A stretch of DNA of 9,705 nt from an uncultured Eubacteriales bacterium (lineage in GTDB: Bacteria > Bacillota > Clostridia > Oscillospirales > Oscillospiraceae): NCBI GenBank assembly GCA_900544945.1, contig UQXG01000088.1, positions 1 to 9,705 of the forward strand, in the 5' to 3' direction. Positions 1-6,329 of this stretch are shown in pieces. Each line of letters opens with the position of its first letter. Position 1 is the first letter of the stretch. The notes below the pieces were generated by a model. That model saw only the letters and a program-made list of their open reading frames with translations. It searched no databases and was not told the origin of the DNA. The translations under genes and the position numbers were made by a program.

Positions 1-3
1 CCC

Positions 4-840
4 ATGAATTTACTGCTTACCCTGGATGAAAACTATCTGCTCCCCTGCAAGGTCATGCTGGATTCCTTTTTTGCCAGCAATCCCCAGGAGAAGGACGTGA
101 CGGTGTATTTGCTCCACAGTGCCATTCCCGGCGGAAAGCTTTCGGAACTGGACACCTTTTGTGCCGGCTTCAGCGCGAAGCTCATTCCCGTTGCCGTGGA
201 GCCGACCCTGTTTGAGAACGCCCCTACCAGCAAGCGCTATCCGAAGGAGATGTACTACCGTCTGCTTTCGCCGCTGATTCTGCCCAGGCAGGTGGAGCGG
301 GTGCTGTACCTGGATCCGGATATGCTCATCATCAATCCTCTTCGGCCTCTGTGGGAGCAAAATCTGGGCGGGAAGGTCTTTGCGGCCGCCTCTCACACGG
401 GACTGACCGAAATGGCAAACGAGATCAACCAGCGGCGGCTGGACACCGAGCATGAATACTTCAATTCCGGCGTGATGCTCATCGACCTGAAGGCCGCCCG
501 GAGTTTGGTGACGGCGGAGGATGTGTTCCGGTGTGTCGGCGAGCACGAGAAGGAGCTGATTCTGCCGGATCAGGATGTGTTCAACATGCTCTACGGGAAG
601 CAGACCCTGCCTGTGGAGGACGTGCTCTGGAACTACGACGTGCGCAACTACGCCAAGTATCTGATCCGGAGCTCCGGCAGTCACGACCTGAACTGGGTCA
701 TGGACAACACGGCGGTGCTGCACTTCTGCGGAAAGAACAAGCCCTGGCATGGGGATTATAAAAATCCCTTCGGGATGCTGTACCTGCACTATCAGAATCT
801 GACCCTGCGAAAGCTGGGGCAGAAGCCAGACACGCCTTGA
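4..840 (+). CDS. Family 8 glycosyltransferase (GT8, LgtC/general stress protein A type)
   Basis: Predicted retaining glycosyltransferase that moves a sugar from a nucleotide-sugar donor (usually UDP-glucose or UDP-galactose) to a surface glycan or lipid acceptor. At 278 residues it is near the usual length. It opens with TLDENY at residues 6-11, as GT8 proteins do. The metal-binding DxD is D104-P-D106 in VLYLDPDMLIINPL. It is followed by YFNSGVMLID (152-161), DQDV (189-192) and the C-terminal HFCGKNKPW (240-248), whose His is the usual third Mn ligand of the family. There is no signal peptide or membrane segment, so it should be cytosolic. The ATG at 4 fits the family N-terminus; its ribosome binding site lies outside the window. 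It converges on the GGDEF gene and probably ends at the shared terminator 996-1051. The 155 bases after its stop hold only a weak imperfect hairpin (854-880). Donor and acceptor cannot be read from sequence. Confidence 0.93.
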   Translation: MNLLLTLDENYLLPCKVMLDSFFASNPQEKDVTVYLLHSAIPGGKLSELDTFCAGFSAKLIPVAVEPTLFENAPTSKRYPKEMYYRLLSPLILPRQVERVLYLDPDMLIINPLRPLWEQNLGGKVFAAASHTGLTEMANEINQRRLDTEHEYFNSGVMLIDLKAARSLVTAEDVFRCVGEHEKELILPDQDVFNMLYGKQTLPVEDVLWNYDVRNYAKYLIRSSGSHDLNWVMDNTAVLHFCGKNKPWHGDYKNPFGMLYLHYQNLTLRKLGQKPDTP

Positions 841-995
841 TTCACCGGTGAAGCGGTTTGCCGTGACAGGCGGGCAACCGGCTCAATGTACGTTCTGCAA
901 TCCCCTGATAGAATATTATGGCAGCACCGCTTTCTTTGATTGCATTGCCCCATCGGACAGGAATCGGGTAAAGAACGCACCCTCACCGGGCGCGC

Positions 996-1051
996 AAAAA
1001 GGGATTTCCGCCTCCGGCAGCGAATTGCCCGGATAGCAGAAATCCCTTTTT
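996..1051. terminator. Bidirectional rho-independent terminator between convergent genes
   Basis: A perfect 13-bp inverted repeat, AAAAAGGGATTTC (996-1008) and GAAATCCCTTTTT (1039-1051), encloses a smaller internal stem (TCCGG/CCGGA around 1014-1033). The outer T/A runs give a U-tract after the stem on both strands. It begins one base past the stop codon of the - strand GGDEF gene and lies about 155 bases past the GT8 stop, so it can end both transcripts. Confidence 0.85.
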
Positions 1052-1052
1052 C

Positions 1053-2492
1053 TTATGGACGCACCCCGCTCCCACTGGGGACGGACGTGCCGGATGACGG
1101 TTTCTTCGCCCGGTAATATTCCTGTTTCCGGGCATACATGGCAAGATCCGCTTCCTTGGTAAGCCGCTCCACGGAAAAATCCGGATGGTCGCCGGCAAAG
1201 GCATACCCGGCGGAAATGCTCAGCGTCTTCACCTTCGTCCCGGACCAGGCCGCCGCAATCCGTTGCAGAGCCGCCAGAATTTCCTGGGCCTGGGCTTTGG
1301 TCATTTGACCCAGCACCACAAACTCATCCCCGCCGATGCGGAAGATTTTACCCCGATCCCCCACCGCCTGGGTGATACATTGGGCAGCGCCGCATATCAG
1401 CTCGTCCCCCGCCTCATGCCCCAGGGCATCGTTGACACCCTTTAAGCCGTTGATGTCCATGAGAAAGACGGTCAGATCCTCCGGAACGGCATCCGCGTAC
1501 TGCCCCAGACACTCATGGTACGCCAGTCGGCTGAATACGCCGGTCAGAGCATCTACGGAGCTTTTCATGCGCTGCTCCATCAGCTCTTTGTCCATCCGAA
1601 GCTGCTGCGCCGTATAATAATCGTAAATCCATTGAAGCAGGATACTGACAACGCAAAAGAGCGCCAGCAGGGCCACCAGGGCTTGCAGCAAAAAGGCGGT
1701 GATATTGTGATGCAGGCTTTCGCTGACATTGATGCCTTGCAGGTACAGCTCCTTGAAGATGGCCTTTCGCAGAAACAGGATGCACAGAATGCCCACCACC
1801 ACCGCGGCGGCTTCCGAATAGATCAGCCGCTTCCGGTTTCCGAACTCCTGCATGGCCGGAGGACAGTCGCATAGCTGCGACAAGCGGTTTTTCACCGACT
1901 TTCGGGACAGAATCCAATGGATGCCGCAGCAGGCGATGATCGCCAGGGCATAGGACAGCCAGTCCCGGAATACGGGATAGGAAAACAGATTCTCCAAAAT
2001 CATTTGCCGCAGCATAGGGAAGCCGCAATATAAGGCGGCGAAAACGCACAGCCCATGAAGAAAGGTGCTGGCGGCCGCAATCCCCCCAATGCCCAGATAG
2101 ACATACCTGTGGGGCTTCCGGAAATAAAGGTCAAAGAGCCAACCGGCCCCCAGCGCAAACAGCACCCGGGCAAATACCAGCAGGATGGAGCCAAGGGGCA
2201 TTCCGCTGGCAAAGGGAGAAAATATCCGGTCGAGCTGGGACGGGCTGTAGGTGCCGACCCACATGGACGTGGCCGCAAAAACGCAGGCCACCGGCACACT
2301 CCCCTGTGCCCCCAGCATCATGGCCGCCACAATCACAAGAATGTGCAGCGTGGTGGTGGAAATGGCCGGAAGCTCAATGTATCCCAGATAGGAAAAGGCA
2401 AACACCGCCTCCCAGGCCATCAGCATCAGGATGATCTCCTGCAATTTCTTTTTCGTCAGAGCGATCCCATATCGCTGTCGAAAACGCTCCAT
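1053..2492 (-). CDS. Membrane-bound GGDEF diguanylate cyclase with ECF S-component-like sensor region
   Basis: Predicted diguanylate cyclase, making cyclic di-GMP from two GTP. The start at 2492 is chosen because AAGGAGG lies 8 bases upstream; a longer reading from 2525 lacks such a site. The protein has 479 residues. Residues 1-200 are strongly hydrophobic, with about five or six membrane segments (near 18-40, 49-80, 99-124, 130-160, 177-196). Two more follow at 226-245 and 264-292. The segment HILVIVAAMMLGAQGSV (50-66), the SP-rich loop near 83-100 and the following ARVLFALGAGWLF (108-120) recall vitamin/ECF-transporter S components. A short linker leads to the GGDEF domain: DALTG (314-318), MDINGLKGVND (345-355), GHEAGDEL (358-365) and GGDEF (387-391). 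The RxxD inhibitory site expected five residues before GGDEF is absent (GDRG instead). No EAL or HD domain is fused. Transcription probably starts at the promoter 2744-2772. The ligand is unknown; the cyclase call is firm and the sensor call is an inference. Confidence 0.9.
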   Translation of the reverse strand: MERFRQRYGIALTKKKLQEIILMLMAWEAVFAFSYLGYIELPAISTTTLHILVIVAAMMLGAQGSVPVACVFAATSMWVGTYSPSQLDRIFSPFASGMPLGSILLVFARVLFALGAGWLFDLYFRKPHRYVYLGIGGIAAASTFLHGLCVFAALYCGFPMLRQMILENLFSYPVFRDWLSYALAIIACCGIHWILSRKSVKNRLSQLCDCPPAMQEFGNRKRLIYSEAAAVVVGILCILFLRKAIFKELYLQGINVSESLHHNITAFLLQALVALLALFCVVSILLQWIYDYYTAQQLRMDKELMEQRMKSSVDALTGVFSRLAYHECLGQYADAVPEDLTVFLMDINGLKGVNDALGHEAGDELICGAAQCITQAVGDRGKIFRIGGDEFVVLGQMTKAQAQEILAALQRIAAAWSGTKVKTLSISAGYAFAGDHPDFSVERLTKEADLAMYARKQEYYRAKKPSSGTSVPSGSGVRP

Positions 2493-2559
2493 ATGAGCTC
2501 CTCCTTGTATCTCTTTTTGCGGCAATATCGCCTTGCGTATTCTTACGAACGCGCTTTGG

Positions 2560-2751
2560 TTAAATTTTTCCGGTTTCCGCCGTCAGCGGATTTGCTTCCC
2601 TGGTTAAGAGACAGACCGTCTCGACGGTAGTCTCAGATTCCAAGGACAATTCTTTCACTTCCCCACCTTCAACAGGCATCGGGAAATTGAATACAATGCT
2701 CCTGATCCAGCAGCCGTCCTTCCTCTTTTCCGGGTACAGGTCAATTATATG
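2560..2751 (-). pseudogene. Recombinase-like C-terminal remnant
   Basis: A 63-codon open frame read from 2751 to the stop at 2560, directly preceded by an in-frame TAA and with no start codon at its head. It contains LYPEKRKDGCWIRSIVFNFP and, nearer the end, ETTVETVCLLTRE. From memory of the family, this pattern (a LYPE..DG..I.SI.F.FP strand followed by ETTVETV-LL) occurs at the extreme C-terminus of site-specific serine recombinases in Clostridia. That recall could not be checked here. The catalytic N-terminus is entirely missing. The -10 box of the GGDEF promoter overlaps the first codons. An internal ATG could allow a 39-residue product, but nothing supports translation. It fits with the second recombinase remnant at 2932-3024 as part of one decayed element. 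Confidence 0.5.
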
Positions 2752-2772
2752 TTATTTCCAGTCTTGGGTCAA
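2744..2772 (-). promoter_or_regulatory. Sigma-A type promoter reading toward the GGDEF gene
   Basis: Read on the - strand, TTGACC (2772-2767), a 17-base spacer and a perfect TATAAT (2749-2744). Transcription should begin near 2737, giving a leader of about 245 bases before the GGDEF start at 2492. The leader runs through the recombinase relic. No better promoter is visible nearer to the gene. Confidence 0.7.
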
Positions 2773-2777
2773 TAGTT

Positions 2778-2794
2778 CCGGAGCGATTCTCCGG
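2778..2794. promoter_or_regulatory. Palindrome between divergent promoters (candidate operator)
   Basis: CCGGAG (2778-2783) and CTCCGG (2789-2794) form a perfect 6-bp inverted repeat around the 5-base centre CGATT. It lies between the -35 box of the leftward promoter (ends 2772) and that of the rightward promoter (starts 2806). This is where a repressor could control both. The obvious former candidate is the truncated HTH gene at 2865. No T-run follows on either strand, so it is not a terminator. Confidence 0.45.
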
Positions 2795-2805
2795 TAACTC
2801 CTGAA

Positions 2806-2835
2806 TTGACATTTCTGCTTGCTCTCATGTATAAT
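2806..2835 (+). promoter_or_regulatory. Near-consensus sigma-A promoter of the truncated HTH gene
   Basis: Perfect TTGACA (2806-2811), an 18-base spacer and a perfect TATAAT (2830-2835), with transcription expected near 2842. A strong ribosome binding site, GGAGGTGA (2852-2859), follows, 5 bases before the ATG at 2865. These strong signals now serve only a 25-codon fragment. Confidence 0.75.
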
Positions 2836-2864
2836 TACTTTGAAAATCCCCGGAGGTGAAGTCA

Positions 2865-2942
2865 ATGAGTATGGCTCAGGTTATCCGGGCTGCTATGAAG
2901 AAGCAAGGCGTAACTGTCAGTCAGCTTTCAAGGCGGCGATGA
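2865..2942 (+). pseudogene. Truncated HTH (Xre/Cro-like) regulator, N-terminal fragment
   Basis: Starts with ATG after GGAGGTGA and encodes MSMAQVIRAAMKKQG followed by VTVSQLSRRR, then TGA: 25 residues in all. The amphipathic first helix and the start of a second (VSQLSRR) look like the beginning of an Xre/Cro-type HTH domain, normally 60 residues or more. The reading is cut at about 2930-2937, where the next stretch is a recombinase tail in another frame. The natural reading is a deletion that joined the start of an element's regulator to the end of its recombinase. A functional micropeptide cannot be excluded but has no support. Confidence 0.5.
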
Positions 2943-3024
2943 AGACGGCATCCGCAGGCAGGAGATTGAAATCTACTACTCTTTCGTCGGAAAAATTGAT
3001 TTGTCCGCGCAGGAGCACAAAAAA
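2932..3024 (+). pseudogene. Large serine recombinase C-terminal remnant
   Basis: In the frame starting at 2932 the sequence reads GGDEDGIRRQEIEIYYSFVG and continues KIDLSAQEH. The pattern G.RRQ.I.I.Y.F.G.I resembles the C-terminal DUF4368-type tail of TnpX/Tn4451-like large serine recombinases; this rests on recall, not a search. The resolvase catalytic domain, zinc ribbon and coiled coil are all missing. There is no start codon, and the frame runs on into the downstream hairpin rather than stopping in a normal place. It overlaps the truncated HTH frame at its left edge, which marks the deletion junction. Confidence 0.55.
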
Positions 3025-3059
3025 GTTCCAGCCAGAGCAGAATACGCTCTGACTGGAAC
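3019..3059 (-). terminator. Rho-independent terminator of the sugar operon
   Basis: On the - strand, arms 3059-3046 and 3038-3025 pair over 14 positions with a single mismatch around a 7-base loop, and six T residues follow at once (3024-3019). This is a textbook terminator about 110 bases past the GH32 stop codon. On the + strand the stem is followed by GAGAAAATTTTT, so termination in that direction should be weaker. The 107 bases between the GH32 stop and the stem hold nothing I recognise. Confidence 0.85.
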
Positions 3060-3166
3060 GAGAAAATTTTTACACAGATTGTGCTTCCTTATCACACATG
3101 GGCGCTTGTGCCGTTTCCAACGTCGTCATTCCCTGTCTGGAAGATGCCACTGCGTTCACTCGGTCG

Positions 3167-4633
3167 TTACAGCGACAGCGCATACGCTTCCGCTTTCACC
3201 AGCGTGCAGGTCCCTTCCGACATGAACAGGTCCGCGTGGATGCTGTCCGGGCTGGGATATATGCGGTTCGTCATCACCGCTTCGCCGTCATTGACAAATA
3301 CTTCAATGGAACTGTGATCCACAAAGATGTGGAGGTCCAACTGACCGTCCTTTTCCCGGAACGGGCAGAAAGAATCCTTCAATTTGCCTTCTCCGCTGGC
3401 ACTTCTGTCCATGTGGAGTTCTTTCTTCTCGGTATCTACTTCAATGGATGTGTACTCCGTCCCATCTACATTGCCGCGCAGGCGGATCGTAAACTTCGAA
3501 TTTGCCTCATAGGCAAAGCGGAGCTTCAGCTCCACGCAGTCGCCGTCCAGCGCATGAAAGCGGTCGGTCCCCGGAGCCTGCAAGCTTAAATTCTCAAGCA
3601 CCTGCGGCGCACCGCGACGCAGCATTTCCGTCTCCTTGCACGGCGTGATCACTGCAGCGCCGTCTTCCCCCACACGGATCTCTCGCGGGAGCGTCATAGC
3701 GCCGACCCAGCCCTGGCGCTCGGTGGGATGTTCCATTTGCCACATGTCCATCCATGCGATCACAATTTTACGGTTGCCGTCCGTAAAAGACTGCGCCGCA
3801 TAGTAGTCCACGCCATAGTCGAGCTTCCCGCGGCAGGTTTCCGTGAACTTGCCCTTTTGGAAATCTACGCGGCCGGAAAAATAAATATTGTCCATATATT
3901 CGTCGGTGATCCGGGACTCAAACAGGATCTGTTTGTCTCCGAAGTCCACCAGGTCCGGGCATTCCCACATAATGTCTTTCGGAGAATCATTTTCCACCAG
4001 TTGGCTCTGGAATGTAAAATGGACAAAATCTTTAGTGGTAAAGAGCAGCATAACACCGCGGTTTTCTTTGGACGAACCTGCCACAAGATAATATACGCCG
4101 TCGTGGAGGAACACCTTGGGGTCCCGGAAATCGGTTTTGCTGTAGCCCTCCGGCGGATACACAATGACCGGATTGTTCTGGCCTTTCACCACCGTGATCC
4201 CATCATCCATCAGTTTTGCCCGGCACTGGCACTGCCTAGCTTCCCCGTTTTCCGCATAGACGCCGGTATAAAAAATATTCACTACTCCGTCCACTTCCAC
4301 ACTGCTGCCGGAATAAACTCCGTCAATGTCGTAGGGTTCGAAGGGTGCAATTGCGATGGGGCGGTGCTCCCAGTGCAGAAGGTCCCTGCAAACAGCATGA
4401 CCCCAGTACATATCGTCCCATTCCGGCTTGTACGGATGGTGCTGGTAGAACATATGGTACGTCTCGCCGTGGCGGATCAGCCCGTTAGGGTCGTTCATCC
4501 ATCCGGCGGGCGGCATAAAGTGATACGCCTCGCGGTGGTAGTCCGCCGACGCGATTTTTTCCAGTTTTAAGACTGCCTCATTGGCCTTCTCCAACGTTTC
4601 TCTGTACTTTCCCATGTTTTTAAACCACTCCAT
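3167..4633 (-). CDS. GH32 beta-fructosidase (sucrose/fructo-oligosaccharide hydrolase), cytoplasmic
   Basis: Predicted glycoside hydrolase family 32 enzyme removing terminal beta-fructosyl units from sucrose or short fructans. Of 488 residues, about 36-330 form the five-bladed propeller and 350-488 the C-terminal beta-sandwich. The catalytic set is complete: WMNDPNG (45-51, nucleophile D48), FRDP (169-172, transition-state D171) and WECPDL (223-228, acid/base E224). The C-terminal module carries DHSSIEVFVNDG. There is no signal peptide, so it should act on imported sugar. Whether it prefers plain or 6-phosphorylated sucrose cannot be read. The ABC transporter next to it, rather than a PTS, suggests unphosphorylated substrate. 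It is the last gene of the operon, 16 bases after the ATPase stop. The ATG at 4633 has no clear ribosome binding site. The ATG at 4615, with GGAG 12 bases upstream, is an alternative start. Confidence 0.93.
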   Translation of the reverse strand: MEWFKNMGKYRETLEKANEAVLKLEKIASADYHREAYHFMPPAGWMNDPNGLIRHGETYHMFYQHHPYKPEWDDMYWGHAVCRDLLHWEHRPIAIAPFEPYDIDGVYSGSSVEVDGVVNIFYTGVYAENGEARQCQCRAKLMDDGITVVKGQNNPVIVYPPEGYSKTDFRDPKVFLHDGVYYLVAGSSKENRGVMLLFTTKDFVHFTFQSQLVENDSPKDIMWECPDLVDFGDKQILFESRITDEYMDNIYFSGRVDFQKGKFTETCRGKLDYGVDYYAAQSFTDGNRKIVIAWMDMWQMEHPTERQGWVGAMTLPREIRVGEDGAAVITPCKETEMLRRGAPQVLENLSLQAPGTDRFHALDGDCVELKLRFAYEANSKFTIRLRGNVDGTEYTSIEVDTEKKELHMDRSASGEGKLKDSFCPFREKDGQLDLHIFVDHSSIEVFVNDGEAVMTNRIYPSPDSIHADLFMSEGTCTLVKAEAYALSL

Positions 4634-4649
4634 TCACAGATTAAAGAAT

Positions 4650-6140
4650 TCAATCGCACAGCACTCCTGTGGCGTATTTCATAATCAACTCTTCCGTTGC
4701 ATCTTTTCGTTCAATGTTGCCTGTAATTTTCCCGCTGCGCATTACCAGGATGCGGTCGCAAATCCCCAGCACTTCTGGCAGTTCCGACGACACAACAATC
4801 ACCGTCGCTCCCTTGTCGGCCAAGTCCGCAATTAGCTTATAGATCTCACTCTTGGCTCCCACGTCCACGCCGCGGGTCGGCTCGTCGATCAGCAGGATAC
4901 GGCTTTCCGCGTTCAGCCACCGGCCGAACACCACTTTCTGCTGGTTCCCGCCGCTCAGGTTCTTGACAGTCTGGTGTATGTTAGCCGGGCGGATATCCAG
5001 AGACTTTACAAGTTCTATGCACTGTTTTTCCTCCGCCTGCAGCTGCAGCTTATGGTGCTTCAGGAATTTTTGCAGCTTGGCAATAGAGATATTGAACTTA
5101 ACCTTCTGCTGCATAAAGAGCCCGTCGTTTTTCCGTTCCTCAGTCAGAAGCGCAAGACCGTTCTGAATGGCGTCCGCGCAATTCCGGATTTTTACCGGTC
5201 TGCCGTAAATTTCGATCTGTCCGCTGTCGGCTTTATCCGCCCCGACAATCGCTCGAAGCACCTCGGTTCTGCCAGCACCGACCAGGCCTGCAAACCCGAG
5301 GATTTCTCCTTCCCTGGCCTCAAAGGAAACGTCGACCACCTTTTTCCCCCGGTTTAAGCCGTCCACGCGCAAAGAAACGTTGCCGAATCGGGGGGAGCGT
5401 TTGGGATAGATATCTTCTAGCTTTCTTCCAACCATGTTCTCGATCAGAATATCGGTTGTCAGCTCAGACGTTTTGAAGTCACCGACGTGGTGCCCATCTT
5501 TTATGATCGTCACATGATCCGTAATTTCAAAGATTTCATTCAGTCTGTGGGAGATGTACACTATGCCGACGCCCTGGGCTGCCAGATTTCGCAGCACTTG
5601 GAACATTCCCTTCAGTTCTTCGTCTCCCAGCACGGCGGACGGCTCATCCAGGACCAGCATCCGCGCGTTTCTGGTCAGCGCTTTTCCAATTTCGACCATC
5701 TGCCGCTCCGCCAAGGTCATTTCCGAGAGTTTCTGATCTGCGCGAAGCTCAAAGTTCAGCTGTTTGCTGACTCGCTCGACGTTTTTTTCCACCTGCTTCC
5801 AGTCGACCACGCCCTTTTTTTGGGGCAAGGCCCCCAGGTACATATTTTCGCCGACGGTCAGGTTGGGAGCCAACATCAGCTCCTGATAGATGAGGGCAAT
5901 GCCGTTGTCGATCATCGCCTTAGGTGTCGGCGCGGAGATTTTCTTTCCGTCCACCCAAATTTCACCGGATGTCGCCGTATACGCACCGGAAAGGATTTTC
6001 ATCAGCGTGGATTTCCCTGCGCCGTTTTCTCCCACCAAGCCATGGATTTCCCCCGGCTGTACCGTCAGGCTGACATCGTCTAGTGCTTTAACGCCGGGAA
6101 AGTATTTACAAATGTGCTTCATCTCGATGATAGGATTCAT
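4650..6140 (-). CDS. Sugar ABC transporter ATP-binding protein (RbsA/MglA type, two ATPase domains)
   Basis: Energy-coupling subunit of a CUT2-family sugar importer, at the inner face of the membrane. It has 496 residues in two ABC domains, the normal RbsA size. Domain 1: Walker A GENGAGKST (37-45), Q-loop IYQE near 86, a degenerate signature LSEMTLAERQ (138-147), Walker B RMLVLDEPSA (160-169) and the switch His in ISHR (198). Domain 2: a degenerate Walker A GLVGAGRTE (285-293), LTEERK near 333, signature LSGGNQQK (395-402) and Walker B RILLIDEPTRG (414-424). One regular and one degenerate site is typical of RbsA. The ATG at 6140 is preferred, with GGTGA 5 bases upstream; GTG at 6149 and TTG at 6152 are in frame but badly spaced. 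It follows the binding-protein gene after a 189-base gap containing two hairpins, which may reduce its expression relative to that gene. Confidence 0.95.
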   Translation of the reverse strand: MNPIIEMKHICKYFPGVKALDDVSLTVQPGEIHGLVGENGAGKSTLMKILSGAYTATSGEIWVDGKKISAPTPKAMIDNGIALIYQELMLAPNLTVGENMYLGALPQKKGVVDWKQVEKNVERVSKQLNFELRADQKLSEMTLAERQMVEIGKALTRNARMLVLDEPSAVLGDEELKGMFQVLRNLAAQGVGIVYISHRLNEIFEITDHVTIIKDGHHVGDFKTSELTTDILIENMVGRKLEDIYPKRSPRFGNVSLRVDGLNRGKKVVDVSFEAREGEILGFAGLVGAGRTEVLRAIVGADKADSGQIEIYGRPVKIRNCADAIQNGLALLTEERKNDGLFMQQKVKFNISIAKLQKFLKHHKLQLQAEEKQCIELVKSLDIRPANIHQTVKNLSGGNQQKVVFGRWLNAESRILLIDEPTRGVDVGAKSEIYKLIADLADKGATVIVVSSELPEVLGICDRILVMRSGKITGNIERKDATEELIMKYATGVLCD

Positions 6141-6213
6141 TGTATTCACCAATCCACCTTTGGATGTATTTTTTGCCGTTGCCGGCTTCCTGTATGTCGT
6201 ATATGCCCCTGCA

Positions 6214-6248
6214 GGTTTCCCAGCCTACATTCCGCAGGCTGGGAAACC
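6214..6248. repeat. Perfect 13-bp inverted repeat between the binding-protein and ATPase genes
   Basis: GGTTTCCCAGCCT (6214-6226) and AGGCTGGGAAACC (6236-6248) pair perfectly around a 9-base loop. No T-run follows on either strand, so it is not an ordinary terminator. In the operon transcript it lies after the binding-protein gene and before the ATPase gene. In other ABC operons such stem-loops protect the abundant binding-protein mRNA from 3' exonucleases. Confidence 0.8.
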
Positions 6249-6265
6249 ATTTTCAGTATTTAGGG

Positions 6266-6322
6266 CAGCACCGCGCAATTGCGTCTACGCGCTTCGCCGG
6301 ATCTTTTCCGCCAATTCTGCTG
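6266..6322. repeat. Imperfect hairpin, possible dispersed intergenic repeat
   Basis: CAGCA (6266-6270) pairs with TGCTG (6318-6322) and AATTG (6277-6281) with CAATT (6312-6316). The GC-rich interior holds the palindrome CGCAATTGCG and the small stem GCGTCTACGC. It begins just past the binding-protein stop codon. The composition and nested symmetry suggest a REP/MITE-like intergenic repeat, but only a genome-wide copy count would show this. Confidence 0.35.
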
Positions 6323-6329
6323 TGTTACC

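Noticed and set aside
10..789. Long open frame on the - strand opposite the GT8 gene
   Set aside because: It is an antisense shadow. The + strand frame carries the full GT8 motif set, and the shadow protein is His/Gln-rich with no recognisable domain.
848..1036. Small 62-codon frame after the GT8 gene
   Set aside because: GTG start with no ribosome binding site, and it runs into the terminator stem.
2493..2737. Riboswitch in the GGDEF leader (for example c-di-GMP class I)
   Set aside because: I could not find the conserved core of any riboswitch I know; the leader is better explained as a recombinase coding remnant.
3728..4570. 280-codon + strand frame opposite the GH32 gene
   Set aside because: The - strand frame has every GH32 catalytic motif. 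This frame lacks a ribosome binding site and any family pattern.
6214..6248. Rho-independent terminator after the binding-protein gene
   Set aside because: The stem is perfect but no T-run follows on either strand, and downstream operon genes need readthrough.
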